Below, piece by piece: positions 6,471-6,571 of a stretch of 6,571 bases of DNA (positions are counted from its first letter, which is position 1; the number at the start of each line of letters is the position of its first letter). The position numbers and the translations under genes are program-made. The notes beneath the pieces are model-generated. The model was not told the DNA's origin. It worked only from the letters and a program-made list of their open reading frames with translations, and did not search any database. The DNA comes from Gammaproteobacteria bacterium CG22_combo_CG10-13_8_21_14_all_40_8 (GTDB taxonomy: Bacteria > Pseudomonadota > Gammaproteobacteria > Enterobacterales > GCA-002770795): the NCBI GenBank assembly GCA_002770795.1, contig PCTP01000062.1, positions 1 through 6,571 on the forward strand. Reading direction: 5' to 3'.

Positions 6471-6571
6471 GAGCCTGTCCGAGAATAGACTGATCTACTG
6501 CGGCCAAGCCTGATTGGCCAGATTTTCCGATGAATTTCGTTAAATAGAGTGACTATTCACCTCAATCCATC
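6471..6571. mobile_element. Possible end of an insertion sequence or dispersed repeat (cut by the right edge)
   Basis: From GAGCCTGTCCGAGAATAG (6471-6488) onward the sequence differs from its flank: 46 of 101 bases are G/C, against 48 of 140 just to the left. It carries GGCCAA/TTGGCC (6502-6507 and 6514-6519, six-base loop), AATAG/CTATT (6543-6547 and 6553-6557) and a distant GAATAG/CTATTC pair (6483-6488 and 6553-6558). GAGCCTGT-type starts resemble insertion-sequence termini, but that is from general familiarity, not a match. No transposase, full terminal repeat pair or target duplication is visible. It could also be a MITE, a palindromic intergenic repeat or the tail of another gene. Confidence 0.35.
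6502..6519. repeat. Hairpin GGCCAA-loop-TTGGCC
   Basis: A perfect 6-bp stem with four G/C pairs around the loop GCCTGA, inside the repeat-like right-edge segment. No T-run follows on either strand, so it is not an obvious terminator. Confidence 0.6.

Noticed and set aside
6325..6571. A possible RiPP precursor peptide gene beside the radical SAM gene
   Set aside because: No short open frame with a ribosome site and a leader/core-like composition could be supported in this stretch.

Overview
The window looks like ordinary chromosome from an AT-rich gammaproteobacterium. The evidence is the gammaproteobacterial form of SMC, the divergent PerM/BepA gene pair (also adjacent and divergent in E. 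coli), and A/T-rich intergenic DNA. The presence of SMC argues against enterobacteria, Vibrio and Pasteurella, which use MukBEF instead. A Legionellales-like or other low-GC lineage is possible, but the sequence alone does not settle this. I see no rRNA, tRNA, CRISPR array, phage gene or complete transposase.

Layout from left to right. Positions 1-1095 (minus) hold the N-terminal 365 codons of the chromosome-segregation ATPase Smc, which runs off the left edge. Positions 1096-1338 are a non-coding gap with a bulged hairpin close to the smc start, a candidate smc promoter and a 12-bp perfect palindrome. A two-gene minus-strand unit follows: perM (2534-3637, AI-2E-family membrane protein) is transcribed first, then a family III CoA-transferase (1339-2520), with 13 bases between them. 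Positions 3638-3927 form a divergent control region with an 11-bp tandem repeat and several ACTTG/CAAGT words. On the plus strand lies bepA (3928-5388), a periplasmic M48 metalloprotease/chaperone with a TPR tail. It converges on a minus-strand radical SAM/SPASM-like gene (5392-6324). The two stop codons are 3 bases apart and both lie inside one hairpin, which has a T-run in the minus direction. Positions 6325-6571 carry the radical SAM gene's ribosome-binding site and a candidate promoter. From about 6471 the GC content rises (48/140 in 6331-6470, then 46/101 in 6471-6571), and the sequence has several short inverted repeats and may be the end of a mobile or dispersed repeat.

How the genes fit together: smc serves chromosome organisation and bepA serves outer-membrane protein quality control. 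PerM is an inner-membrane protein of uncertain substrate that commonly neighbours bepA. The CoA-transferase and the radical SAM protein are metabolic or modification enzymes of unknown substrate with no visible partner. I found no convincing new multi-gene system. The points most worth a second look are the unassigned radical SAM/SPASM-like enzyme, the repeat-like segment at the right edge and the repeats between perM and bepA.
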